DNA of 40,065 nucleotides from JANNRA01 sp031401035 (GCA_031401035.1 JANNRA010000131.1:1-40065); one strand, 5' to 3'. Positions 31,204-39,930 are shown, counted from the first letter of the stretch. Numbers and translations are program-made. The notes: generated by a model from the letters alone, not told the origin.

Positions 31204-33291
31204 TCAGTCGCCGTCAAGTTGTTCAGCCAGCACGAAAGCGGGCAAGCCCTGTGCCGGATTCTTCGGAGCCGTGCCCGGCAGGATCTCGAAGTTCGGTGTG
31301 AACGCGACCATCAGTCCGCGCAGTTGATCGAAGGGCTTGCGGTCGCCGTCGAACTTCGCCTTGCCGGCCTTGGCCAGGTCGTCGAAGGTGGTCACACCCA
31401 TCATCACCAGGTTCAGGTCGGCGCGGTTCAGCGTGATCGTCAGGTCGGCGTTCTTCGCCTGCTCGCCCTTGATGTTGGTCAGCGTGGCGTTGCTCAGTTC
31501 CACCAGGTACTTCTCGCCGTTGTCGGGGGTGACCAGGTTGATCGTGAACCGCATGCCCTCGGCCTTCTTCGGGTCCATGCTGATGCCCAGGAAGTCGAGC
31601 CACATCTCGGTCGACATGGCGCGCACCACGTCCGGCCCGGTGGTCTTCTGCGGGGTGCCGCCGGGCAGGCCGTTGCGCAGCTCATAGGCGCCCTGCAGGA
31701 AGCTGTTGCGCACGCTTGTGCTCTCGGACTGGTAGCCCAGTTGTTCGTAGGTATCGGCCAGCATGCGGCGGGCCGGCTGGTTCTGCGGCTGCGCGAACAC
31801 CAGTTTGTTGAGGATCTCAGTGGCCTGCAGGTACTGGCCCTTGGCGAGCAACTGCTTGCCCTTGGCGATGATCTTTGCCGAGCCACCCATCATCTCGACG
31901 TAGAGCGGCGCCGAATCCCTGGGTGACAGCGGCGCCAGGTTGACCGGGTTGCCGTCGTAGAAGCCAATGAAGCGGTTGATGACGGCGCGCGCGTTGTTGC
32001 GCGCGTCGCCGTGGTAGCTGCGCGCGGCCCATTGCTGCTGCAGGCTTTGCGGCACCTCATAGACGTTCTGGATCTCGTTGATCGTCACGCCCTTGTTGGC
32101 GTGGTGCAGCGCCTGGTTGTTCAGGTTGGCGTAGGCATCGCGCTGCGTGCGCAGCACCTCCTGGACGCGCGCATTGCCGAAGCGCGGCCAGCTGTGCGAG
32201 GCGAACATCACCTCGGCCTCCTGGCCGAACTTCCACAGCGCGATGTTGATTTCCTTCGACCAGTTCAGCGCGTTGCGCACCGGCGCGCCGCGCAGCGTGT
32301 AGATGTTGTGGATGGTGCCGGTCACGTTCTCCGCAGCCCAGAAGGCCTTGAACTGCGGGAAGTAGGTGTGCATCTCGACCGGCGCCTCGGTGTCAGGCGT
32401 GTTCTGGAACACCATCTTCACGCCGTCCAGCGTCAATTCCTCGATGTGCTTGCTGATGATCACGTTCGGCGCGATCAACCCGGTGTTGCCGTTGGCGGCG
32501 TTCTTGCCGATGGCCTGGTCCACATGGCCGTGCGGGTCGCGCGGCAGCAATATCGCGTACTGCCACTGCGTGCGGCGCGACATGGCGTTGCCGGCAAACA
32601 CGTTCTCCTCGATCGCGGCCTGCATGAAGCGCTCGGGCGCGATCACCTTGACCTTGCCGCTGGCCACGTCGACCTCATCGACGACGCCACGCACACCGCC
32701 GAAATGATCGACGTGCGAGTGCGAATAGACGACCCCGACGACCGGGCGCGCACCCAGCTTTTCGTTGATGAACTGGAGCGCCGCGCGGGCGGTTTCCTTG
32801 GCCGTCAGCGGGTCGAAGATGATCCAGCCGGTATCGCCCTTGATGAAGCTGATGTTGGCCAGGTCGAAACCACGCACCTGGTAGATCTTGCCCGGCACCA
32901 CTTCATACAGCCCGTAGGCCATGTTCAGCACGGCCTGGCGCTGCAGCGAGGGGTGGATGGTCTGGAAGTCCTTGGCCTCCAGCAGCCACTGGTAGCTGCC
33001 CATGTCCCAGGCCACCTGGCCGGCGTCGGCCATGATCTGCTTGTAGGGCGGCTCGGCGATGAAGCCCTTCTTGGCCTCGTCGAAATCGCGCATGTCCGCG
33101 AAAGGCAAGGTGGCGGTGATGCCCTTGCGCAGTTCGAGCGTGAAGGTCGACGGCGGGCCGCCGTTCGGGTCGAAATGCTTGACCTGCGCAGGCGGGTTGC
33201 CCACCGCGGCGCCTTGCGCCTGCGCCGAGGCAGCGAAGCCAGCGGCCGAAACGATCACCAGCCCCTGCAGGACCGCCTTCGAAATTCTCAT
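31204..33291 (-). CDS. Alkyl/aryl-sulfatase, SdsA1/BDS1-like metallo-beta-lactamase-fold enzyme
   Basis: About 695 residues, exported (leader LQGLVIVSAAGFAASAQAQG). It hydrolyses alkyl sulfate esters such as SDS-type surfactants, by family. The zinc-binding signature HSHVDHFGG lies at about residues 191-199, with IIFDPLTAKETA before it and later metal-site regions (AIEENVFAGNAMSRRTQWQY and MFASHSWPRFGN). A dimerisation region follows, then a C-terminal SCP2-like domain (about 570-685, KNADLTITLNRADLNLVM). The length is normal for the family. It is bracketed by repeat copies B and C and is richer in Lys, Asn and Gln than its neighbours, hinting at later acquisition. ATG 33291 sits six bases after AGGAG; ATG 33294 is the alternative. 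Confidence 0.92.
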   Translation of the reverse strand: MRISKAVLQGLVIVSAAGFAASAQAQGAAVGNPPAQVKHFDPNGGPPSTFTLELRKGITATLPFADMRDFDEAKKGFIAEPPYKQIMADAGQVAWDMGSYQWLLEAKDFQTIHPSLQRQAVLNMAYGLYEVVPGKIYQVRGFDLANISFIKGDTGWIIFDPLTAKETARAALQFINEKLGARPVVGVVYSHSHVDHFGGVRGVVDEVDVASGKVKVIAPERFMQAAIEENVFAGNAMSRRTQWQYAILLPRDPHGHVDQAIGKNAANGNTGLIAPNVIISKHIEELTLDGVKMVFQNTPDTEAPVEMHTYFPQFKAFWAAENVTGTIHNIYTLRGAPVRNALNWSKEINIALWKFGQEAEVMFASHSWPRFGNARVQEVLRTQRDAYANLNNQALHHANKGVTINEIQNVYEVPQSLQQQWAARSYHGDARNNARAVINRFIGFYDGNPVNLAPLSPRDSAPLYVEMMGGSAKIIAKGKQLLAKGQYLQATEILNKLVFAQPQNQPARRMLADTYEQLGYQSESTSVRNSFLQGAYELRNGLPGGTPQKTTGPDVVRAMSTEMWLDFLGISMDPKKAEGMRFTINLVTPDNGEKYLVELSNATLTNIKGEQAKNADLTITLNRADLNLVMMGVTTFDDLAKAGKAKFDGDRKPFDQLRGLMVAFTPNFEILPGTAPKNPAQGLPAFVLAEQLDGD

Positions 33292-33381
33292 CATCTACTC
33301 CTGGGCTCGTTGAGCGCGATCAGACTGACCGCGCTGGCCACCGCTGACGTCGCCGCGCAGCGTCAGCTCGATAGCTCGATG

Positions 33382-33396
33382 TGTCAAATGCATTTG
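33382..33396 (-). promoter_or_regulatory. Candidate -35 box with overlapping palindrome upstream of the alkylsulfatase
   Basis: On the minus strand a perfect TTGACA (33387-33382) overlaps the 12-bp palindrome CAAATGCATTTG (33385-33396), about 90 nt before the start codon. Palindromes overlapping a -35 box are typical repressor sites. No good -10 hexamer was found 16-18 nt downstream, so the promoter call is weak. Confidence 0.3.
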
Positions 33397-33409
33397 GCTC
33401 AAGCTTTCA

Positions 33410-33488
33410 CGGGGTAGGACCCGAATCGGTGGTTCGGAGGTCCGTAGGGCGTCCCCTCCTATTACGGGCCATCATGGCAATTCGCGAG
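33410..33488 (+). repeat. Interspersed repeat copy C with hairpin
   Basis: A 79-nt unit matching copy B over its whole length, with a 27-nt hairpin (33417-33443) identical to that at 31098-31124 and scattered changes after it. It lies on the 5' side of the alkylsulfatase, so that gene and its promoter are enclosed by direct repeats. Confidence 0.85.
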
Positions 33489-33660
33489 CTCATACCGCCG
33501 CTGCGCGCGGTGCACGACCTGGAGCAACTCGGTTTCGTCGAGCTGACCACGGAGCGAGGGCCAGGTGCGAACGGGCGCAACGCCCTGCGTGTCATCCGTG
33601 GCGAACGCGAGCTGCGCTGTCTCCGTGCTGGATTGCCATTTGAACGCCAGCGTCCATGCC

Positions 33661-33850
33661 ATGAAAACGACCATCGAGTCGGCCGGCCGAATCGTCGTGC
33701 CCAAGTTGCTGCGCGAGCGCCTGGGTCTGAAGCCGGGCCAGCCGCTGCAGATCCAGGCGAATGACGGCGGGCTCGAGATCGCCATCGCCGCGACGGCGAT
33801 GCAGCTGACCAAGCGCGGAAAGGGTGTGGTCGCCGTCCCGGCGGCGGCGG
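33661..33850 (+). pseudogene. Truncated AbrB/VapB-type antitoxin
   Basis: From ATG 33661 the sequence reads MKTTIESAGRIVVPKLLRER then LGLKPGQPLQIQANDGGLEI, a clear SpoVT/AbrB swapped-hairpin DNA-binding domain as in VapB/MazE-like antitoxins. The usual following segment is recognisable up to RGKGVVAVP. After about 33840 the frame turns into the antisense of the convergent phosphatase-like gene and loses the expected C-terminal helix that binds the toxin. No VapC (PIN-domain) gene follows. It is probably a remnant of a toxin-antitoxin pair. Whether the DNA-binding half is still expressed is unknown. Confidence 0.6.
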
Positions 33851-35374
33851 CTACGACACCAGGCTGCGGCCGTCGAGATCGGACGGGACAGGGACGCCGA
33901 GCAGGTCGAGCACGGTCGGTGCGAGATCGGCGATGTGCGCGCCGTGCAGCTGCCGCGGCGGGCCGCTGATCGCCACGAGGCCATCCGGCCCGTGGCCGCC
34001 GGTGCGGTAGTCGCGGTGGGCGCCGACGACGGTGCCGTAGCCCGGGGAATAGAGCGCGTCGATGGGCGCCTCCGCGCTCCAGTAGCCGGTGAGGTCGGGC
34101 AGGACGTCTCGGCATGCACCCGCGTCGGCGTCGTCGGTGACGCTGACGTCGGCGAGCGCGGCTCGACCCGTGGCGGGGTTGACGAGTTCGCGCAGGCGCG
34201 TCGCGAGGAACGCGCGCAGCGCGTCGTAGTCCCGGCCGGGGCGCACGCGGCCGGCGGCATCGCGGCCGACGACGTTGATGCGCAGGGCCGGCGTCATCTC
34301 GTTGTTGGGCACCTGGTAGGCGCGCGAGGCGACATCGAGCGACATGACGCCCATGAAGCGGCACAACAATGCCTCGCCGAGCGCCTGTGGCAGGCGGCGC
34401 TTGACCACGTACTGCAGCGGCAGGGGCACCGCCTCGCGCAGCCGCTTGAGGAGCGGCTGGCGCACGACCACGCGCGGCTCGCGGCGCGCATCGGGCGGCC
34501 GGTTGCGCGCCTCGCCCATGCCCCACAGGCGCAGCAGTGCTGGCACGAGATCGCGGCCGTGGTACTGCGGCCGCATGCCCTGGGTGGAGAAGAGGACGAC
34601 GCGGGTGTCCGGCCCGGCGGCCTCGATGAGGGCGCCGACGGCGGCGTCGACGGCGGCATAGACATCGCGTACGGCGTCACCGGGTGCGTCGGCGGGCGGA
34701 GTGCGTGGCCCGCCGTCGCCGGCGGCGTCGACGCCCCAGAGATTGTGGCCGGCGCAGTGCGTCTCGGAGAACACCGCGAAGAAGAGATCCCAGTCGCGCT
34801 GGCCCATCAGATCGAGCAGCAGGCGCCGGCGCGCGGCGACGCCGTCGAGCAGGCCGCGGTGGACTCGGCGGTAGCTGCGCGCCGTCCTGCCGTGATCGTC
34901 GCAATTGAGCAGCGGGTAGCGGCCATGGCGGGCCAGGATCTCGGCGCCCACATCGGCCGGCTGGGCGAGGAACGGGCTGTTGAAGCCGTGCCCTCCCCAG
35001 CCGATGACGTGGACGCCTCCGGCCGGTGGATAGAGGGCGATCTTGGGAGTGTCGACGACCACGCAGCGCCGGCCGTGGCGGCCTGCCGTCACCCAGAACG
35101 GCTCGCCATTCGGCAGCACGTTACTGAGGATCTCGAGCCGCGGCGCGTCGCGGCGTTGCTGGATGAAGAAATAGCGCCCGAGGCGCGCCGGGCGGAGGCC
35201 GGTATAGGCGGAGAAGACGGCGACATCGGGAAACTGTCGCGAGCCCGTCTCCAGCATTCCAGTCGCGCCGCTCTCGCGCAGGTGACGCAGCGCCGGCAGG
35301 TCGCCCGAGTGGCACCACCGCTGCAGCAGCGCGGGTTCGGCTGCGTCCAGCCCGATGACGAGAACCCGCTTCAT
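33851..35374 (-). CDS. Alkaline-phosphatase-superfamily (type I phosphodiesterase/nucleotide pyrophosphatase-like) protein
   Basis: A 507-residue protein of the alkaline phosphatase superfamily. The first metal-binding Asp is D10 in VLVIGLDAAEPALL. The nucleophile region is FPDVAVFSAYTGLRPARLG (48-66). A later ligand site is ETHCAGHNLWG (H210). A C-terminal region reads GHGPDGLVAISGPP and LAPTVLDLLGVPVP. The position where most relatives have S-D-H-G-M reads STQGMRPQYHG (263-273), so two usual metal ligands are replaced, as in a divergent subgroup. Activity may therefore differ from classical phosphodiesterases. No signal peptide is seen. It is convergent with the antitoxin remnant and divergent from the LamG protein. 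Confidence 0.85.
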   Translation of the reverse strand: MKRVLVIGLDAAEPALLQRWCHSGDLPALRHLRESGATGMLETGSRQFPDVAVFSAYTGLRPARLGRYFFIQQRRDAPRLEILSNVLPNGEPFWVTAGRHGRRCVVVDTPKIALYPPAGGVHVIGWGGHGFNSPFLAQPADVGAEILARHGRYPLLNCDDHGRTARSYRRVHRGLLDGVAARRRLLLDLMGQRDWDLFFAVFSETHCAGHNLWGVDAAGDGGPRTPPADAPGDAVRDVYAAVDAAVGALIEAAGPDTRVVLFSTQGMRPQYHGRDLVPALLRLWGMGEARNRPPDARREPRVVVRQPLLKRLREAVPLPLQYVVKRRLPQALGEALLCRFMGVMSLDVASRAYQVPNNEMTPALRINVVGRDAAGRVRPGRDYDALRAFLATRLRELVNPATGRAALADVSVTDDADAGACRDVLPDLTGYWSAEAPIDALYSPGYGTVVGAHRDYRTGGHGPDGLVAISGPPRQLHGAHIADLAPTVLDLLGVPVPSDLDGRSLVS

Positions 35375-35638
35375 TGTCAGCTACCGTGCCTGGAATGGAC
35401 GCTGTCCGCATAGGTGGGGAACGCCAGGAGCGCAAGGGCGCGGCACGGCGGCGCGCGGTGCGGCCGCCCTGCCACACCCTCCCGCAATGCCGTCGGCCAC
35501 GCCGGATCGTCGGCCGGCGACGGCCGCAGCGTATTTGCTAGGTGAATCGACTCTGATGGCGCTATGCTGCCGGTAGCGGCAAAAAATGTCGCTGAAGTCA
35601 GCGCGAGCCGCGGCGAGACCAGGAGGCGCGAAACACGT

Positions 35639-38600
35639 ATGACCCACTCCGGGACGGCGGCGGGGCTACGGTCCGCATCGCAACGCGCGACGCGGCGCTG
35701 CGCGCTGCCCCTGCTGGTCATCGGGATCGTCGCGCTGGCACGGGCGACGTCGGCATGCGTCGGCGACTGCCGCGAGATCGCCCGCGTGACGGCGGCCGAT
35801 CTGGTCCTGATGACCCAGATCGCCGCCGGTGAGCGAGACGTTGCCGAGTGCAGCGCGGGCGGTGTCGGCGACGACGGCCACATCACCCAGGACGAGATCG
35901 ATGGGGCGATCCGCAACATCTTCGGCGGCTGTGGGCCAGCCGAGTACGACGCACTCGCCGGCGAGCTCTACGACATCGCCTACCCGACGACGCTCGTCAG
36001 CCTGACGCAAGCGGCCACCATCGTCGCCGCGCTCGAGGAACACGGCGCGGCGGACGAGGAGGAGATCAGGGCCCGTCTGGCGGAACTGTTGGTCGACCTC
36101 GGCATCGAGCCCGAGTCCATCGAGGAAACCGTCATCGTCGCGCTGCGCGCAGCGTCGGATTGCGAGGACTGCGTCGCCACATGCTCCGGCCGCTGCGTGC
36201 AGAGTCCGCGCGGCGACTGCTTCTGCTACGAGCCCCTGCCACCGGATCCGGCCCGCATCACCGTCCTGTTCCTGGAGCGTGTCGAGGACGCGGGACTGGC
36301 GTTCGATGCCGCCCGGATTCCGTGCAAGGACACCCTGCTGCACACGGGGGTGACCGACAACTTCAGCGCTGCGAACGGCATCGAGCCCGCCTCGCAGAGC
36401 GCCGGCCTGCTCGCCCTGATCCAGTCCGCCGCTCAGACCCCGGCGAACTTCGATCAGACGGCGATCGATCGGCTCTTCGGGCAGAGCTTCTCCCTGCCGC
36501 AGGGGAAATGCCTGGTCTCGGCGACGGTGCTCCTGCGCGCCCGTCCGATCGCCAGCAGTATCTCTCCCGGCAGCAGGAACGATGTGCTCCGACTCGGCTT
36601 CGTGAGCCCCGCCGGCCAGTTCGTCGGGCCGGTGTGGACCGGCTACATCGGCACCGGCACCGCCAACACCGGTCTGCCGATCCTGCTCAACAACCAATGG
36701 ACCGCGAGCAACTACCCCTCGCCGGGGTTCCCCTTCGTGCTGAACCTGGCCAACCTGCCCGGCGGAACGAACCTGGTGCCGGGGCTCGATGCGCAGCGCT
36801 TCCTGGACTTCTACACGCAGGATGATTCGAGCGTCGATTACGTCGACCTCGTCTACCGCCTCTGCAATTGTCCGCTGCCCACGCCGACGCCCTCGCCCAC
36901 GCCGACGCCGACCCCTTCCCCGGTCCCCGGCCCGTGCAGCGTCACGATCTGCAAGCAGACGATCCCCGCCGGCGGAACGGGCTTCAACTTCAGCTCCTCC
37001 TTCATCGGCCTGCAGGGCATCACCCTCAGCGACGGCCAGTGCGTGCAGAAGCCCATCGCCTGCGGGCCGACTTTCAACGTGTTCGAGGTGCTCCAGTCCA
37101 CCGCGACGCTGTCGCACATCGCCTGCACCCTCAGCCCTGGCCCCGGCACCTTCAGTATCATCGGCGCCACCGTCGGCCCCACCGGCGGCTTCGAGCCCGG
37201 CGACAACCAGATCCTCTTCGCGCTCAACCCCGGTGGCGCGCTGCAGTGCATCTTTACCAACCTGCTCTATCCGACGCCCACCGCGACGGTCACGCCCACC
37301 GCTCCGCCGACCAGCACGCCGACGCCCAAGCCGACGGCGACCCGGACGCGGACGGCATCCGCCACAGCGACCCCGCCGAGTACCGCGACGCGGACCGACA
37401 CGCCCATCCCCACCAACACCGCGACCCAGACGCCCACGGCAAGCCAGACGCCCACCGCAACGCCGGTCGGCACCATCACGTGCGTCGCGCCGCCGCCGGA
37501 CCTGGTGGCGTGGTGGCCGCTCGACGACGTGGCCGGCGCCACCGCGGTGGTCGACGTCGCCCCGCCGCCCACCAACAACGGCGTGCCCAAGCCGGGACCG
37601 GTCCAGCCCTTTCCGCCGGCCGCCACGGGCCCGGCGGCCGTCGCCGGCAACCTGATCACCAATCCGGCCGATGGCGCGTTGTATTTCTACACGCAGACCA
37701 CCTACGTCGAGGTCCCGCACGGCGCCGACCTGAACCTCGCCAACGTCGATCTCACCATCGACGCGTCGGTGAAGCCGCTACCGGGGCCGTGGACGGCGGG
37801 CCGCGACAGCCTGCACGTGTATCCCATCATCGACAAGCTCAACCTGGCGGCGGGCAGCGGCTACGCCTTCTTCCTGCGGGTGCGGACCAGTTGCCCGACC
37901 TGTCCACCGCCGCCGCAACAGCCACCGGCGAGCGGGGCCGCCTCGACCACCGAGTTCCGTCTGGCGTTCGCGGTCGGCAACGGCTCCGCCGTGACGATCT
38001 ATCTCAGCGCCCCCATCTACTCGGGCAGCGGGCTCGTCTTCCCCTCGCCGACTCCGCCCTCCGCACTCACGCCGCAGCCGCCGGGCTGGACCCACGTCGC
38101 CGTGACGGTCGATCGCGGTCCGAACGTCGGCCAGTTCCATCTCAACGGCAGCCTCCTCGGCAGCAACTTCACCCCCGTCGCCGGCCTCAACAACACCAGT
38201 CCGCTGTGGATCGGCGGCTCGCGACTGTACGGCACCTCGCAGGCCCCCAATTTCTCCGAGTTCACGCTCAACGAGATCGAGGTCTTCAAGGCCGTGGTCG
38301 CGCAAGCGGACATCCAGGCGATTGCGGCGGCGTCCGGCGGCAAGTGCAAGCCGCCGCCGACCGCGACGCCGACCGCCACGCCGACGCGCACGTCGACGAG
38401 CAGTGCGACGCCGACGCGCACACGCACGGCGACGGCGACGCACAGTGTGACGCGCACGGCGACGGCCACCCGCACCCCCGTCGCGACATCCACCGCCAGC
38501 CGGACGGCGACGGCCACGCCGACGCACACCCCACCGTGCGTCGCGCCGCCGCCGAACATGATCGCCTGGTGGACGGGCGACAACACCACCGCGGACTTCT

Positions 38601-39811
38601 CCGGCAACGGCTACCACGGCACCTTCTTCCAGCCGCCGGCGACCTACACCACGGGCATGGTCGGCGCGGCCTTCTCCATGCCCGGCATCCCGAACTTCGT
38701 GCAGGCCAGCCCGAGCCTCAACTTCCCCGGCAACTTCTCGCTCGATGCCTGGATCCGGACGACAAACGCCGCGCAAGCGCCGGTGATCGACAAGCGCCTG
38801 AACGCCGGCGGCAATCCGGTCGGCTACTACCTGTTCGTCTTCGGCGGTGCCCTGGCCTTCGAGCTCGGCGACGGCCAACCGACCCAGTACCACGTGTCGC
38901 CGGGGCCGTTCATCAGCGACGGCGCCTGGCATCACGTTGCGGCGACCATCGACCGCACCTCGACGACGGGCGGCAAGCTCTTCGTCGACGGCGCGCTGGT
39001 GCACACCTTCGACCCGACGACCCGACCGGGCAGCATCGCCAACGGCTTCTCCCTGCGCATCGGCCAGCAATGGGTCAGCGCGATAGGCTTCCAGGGCGCG
39101 ATCGACGAGGTCGAGCTCTTCGATCGCGTCCTGCTGCCGCAGGAGATCCAGGCCGTCTACCAGGCGGGATCGTCGGGCAAGTGCAAGACTCCGGTGCCGA
39201 CGCGCACCGCGACGCCGACGAGCACGCGCACCGCGACGCCGACCCGGACCACGACCAACACGCCGCCGCCGTCGCCCACCGCGACGATCACCCCGACCCC
39301 CAGGTCGACGGCGACCGTCACCCTCAGCCCCACCCGCACCCTGACCCCGACCATCACCCGGACGCCGACCATCACGCGCACTCGCACGGCGACGGCCACG
39401 GCCTCGGTCACGCCGCCGCCGCCGTGCTTCGCCGAGCTCTGCGTGTTCAAGTTCAACGATCTGGACGGCGACGGCGTTCGCGATCCCAGCGAGCCCGGCC
39501 TCGCCGGCTGGACGATCCACATCGTCGATTCCAACATGAACCTGCTCAGCATGAGCACCGGCGCGCAGGGAGCCTTCTGCATCGGCATCCCGGCACCGCT
39601 CACCTACACCGTCTCCGAGGTGCCGCAGCCCGGCTGGACGCAGACCCACCCGCCGCCACCGGAGTCGCACATCTTCCCGACGCAGTGCGGGCAGCTCGTC
39701 AACGTCGAGTTCGGCAACATCCAGGACGCCGCCTCGACGCCCACCCGCCCCGCCACCGCGACCGCGACGCGGACGCCAACCCGCACGCCCAACCTCCCAC
39801 CAATCGACTAG
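35639..39811 (+). CDS. Large secreted LamG / SdrD-B-like surface protein with dockerin-like N-terminus
   Basis: About 1390 residues from ATG 35639, with AGGAGG upstream at a slightly long spacing. The signal segment is ALPLLVIGIVALARATSA. Residues about 39-99 form a Cys-bounded dockerin-like module (CVGDC ... GDDGHITQDEIDGAI ... FGGC). A Cys-rich patch (DCEDCVATCSGRCVQ) and a globular region to about 410 follow. Then come: a short TP linker; a domain of about 430-543; a TP linker; LamG-like domain 1 (614-904, CVAPPPDLVAWWPLDD); a TP linker; LamG-like domain 2 (967-1182, CVAPPPNMIAWWTGDN, GAWHHVAATIDR, FVDGALV); a TP linker; an SdrD B/Cna-B-like domain (1262-1362, FKFNDLDGDGVRDPSEPGLA); and a TP tail. 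LamG domains usually bind glycans or proteins, so adhesion is likely. Confidence 0.87.
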   Translation: MTHSGTAAGLRSASQRATRRCALPLLVIGIVALARATSACVGDCREIARVTAADLVLMTQIAAGERDVAECSAGGVGDDGHITQDEIDGAIRNIFGGCGPAEYDALAGELYDIAYPTTLVSLTQAATIVAALEEHGAADEEEIRARLAELLVDLGIEPESIEETVIVALRAASDCEDCVATCSGRCVQSPRGDCFCYEPLPPDPARITVLFLERVEDAGLAFDAARIPCKDTLLHTGVTDNFSAANGIEPASQSAGLLALIQSAAQTPANFDQTAIDRLFGQSFSLPQGKCLVSATVLLRARPIASSISPGSRNDVLRLGFVSPAGQFVGPVWTGYIGTGTANTGLPILLNNQWTASNYPSPGFPFVLNLANLPGGTNLVPGLDAQRFLDFYTQDDSSVDYVDLVYRLCNCPLPTPTPSPTPTPTPSPVPGPCSVTICKQTIPAGGTGFNFSSSFIGLQGITLSDGQCVQKPIACGPTFNVFEVLQSTATLSHIACTLSPGPGTFSIIGATVGPTGGFEPGDNQILFALNPGGALQCIFTNLLYPTPTATVTPTAPPTSTPTPKPTATRTRTASATATPPSTATRTDTPIPTNTATQTPTASQTPTATPVGTITCVAPPPDLVAWWPLDDVAGATAVVDVAPPPTNNGVPKPGPVQPFPPAATGPAAVAGNLITNPADGALYFYTQTTYVEVPHGADLNLANVDLTIDASVKPLPGPWTAGRDSLHVYPIIDKLNLAAGSGYAFFLRVRTSCPTCPPPPQQPPASGAASTTEFRLAFAVGNGSAVTIYLSAPIYSGSGLVFPSPTPPSALTPQPPGWTHVAVTVDRGPNVGQFHLNGSLLGSNFTPVAGLNNTSPLWIGGSRLYGTSQAPNFSEFTLNEIEVFKAVVAQADIQAIAAASGGKCKPPPTATPTATPTRTSTSSATPTRTRTATATHSVTRTATATRTPVATSTASRTATATPTHTPPCVAPPPNMIAWWTGDNTTADFSGNGYHGTFFQPPATYTTGMVGAAFSMPGIPNFVQASPSLNFPGNFSLDAWIRTTNAAQAPVIDKRLNAGGNPVGYYLFVFGGALAFELGDGQPTQYHVSPGPFISDGAWHHVAATIDRTSTTGGKLFVDGALVHTFDPTTRPGSIANGFSLRIGQQWVSAIGFQGAIDEVELFDRVLLPQEIQAVYQAGSSGKCKTPVPTRTATPTSTRTATPTRTTTNTPPPSPTATITPTPRSTATVTLSPTRTLTPTITRTPTITRTRTATATASVTPPPPCFAELCVFKFNDLDGDGVRDPSEPGLAGWTIHIVDSNMNLLSMSTGAQGAFCIGIPAPLTYTVSEVPQPGWTQTHPPPPESHIFPTQCGQLVNVEFGNIQDAASTPTRPATATATRTPTRTPNLPPID
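37267..37478 (+). repeat. Thr/Pro linker-coding repeat before LamG domain 1
   Basis: Degenerate short repeats encode PTATVTPTAPPTSTPTPKPT and similar, an extended and probably glycosylated or flexible linker. Confidence 0.85.
38348..38538 (+). repeat. Thr/Pro/Arg linker-coding repeat between LamG domains
   Basis: Degenerate 6- and 12-nt units (ACGCCGACGCGCAC-like) encode TATPTRTSTSSATPTRTRT-type sequence. Confidence 0.85.
39190..39420 (+). repeat. Thr/Pro/Arg linker-coding repeat before the SdrD B-like domain
   Basis: Short degenerate units encode PTRTATPTSTRTATPTRTTT and TPTITRTPTITRTRTATA-type sequence. It is the longest linker of this protein. Confidence 0.85.
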
Positions 39812-39865
39812 CGGCCTGTGTCGGCGAGATCGGTCGTAGGGTGTGTTCCCCTCACCCTGACCCTC

Positions 39866-39930
39866 TCCCTGTGGGAGAGGGGACCTTGCCCAGCAGCGCG
39901 TTGCTTGCAGGGTCCCCTCTCCCACAGGGA
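39866..39930. repeat. 24-bp inverted repeat, REP-like / possible terminator
   Basis: Arms 39866-39889 and 39907-39930 pair at 23 of 24 positions (TCCCTGTGGGAGAGGGGACC-type) around a 17-nt loop. The flank CCCTCACCCTGACCCTCTCC is typical of abundant interspersed palindromic elements in proteobacterial genomes. It begins 55 nt after the LamG protein stop and may also end that transcript. Confidence 0.75.

Noticed and set aside
31091..33488. Integron cassette with attC sites
   Set aside because: The repeats lack the RYYYAAC/GTTRRRY core sites and there is no integrase in the window, so only the cassette-like layout is reported.
35564..35638. Upstream extension of the LamG protein
   Set aside because: The 25 extra residues would bury the signal peptide, and ATG 35639 follows AGGAGG.
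38348..38538. Regular repeats that could suggest a CRISPR array
   Set aside because: Units are 6-12 nt, degenerate, without spacers, and encode a Thr/Pro linker in frame.
37778..39925. Long minus-strand open frame opposite the LamG protein
   Set aside because: Composition is low-complexity Arg/Gly, it has no domain, and it runs through the inverted repeat at the edge.
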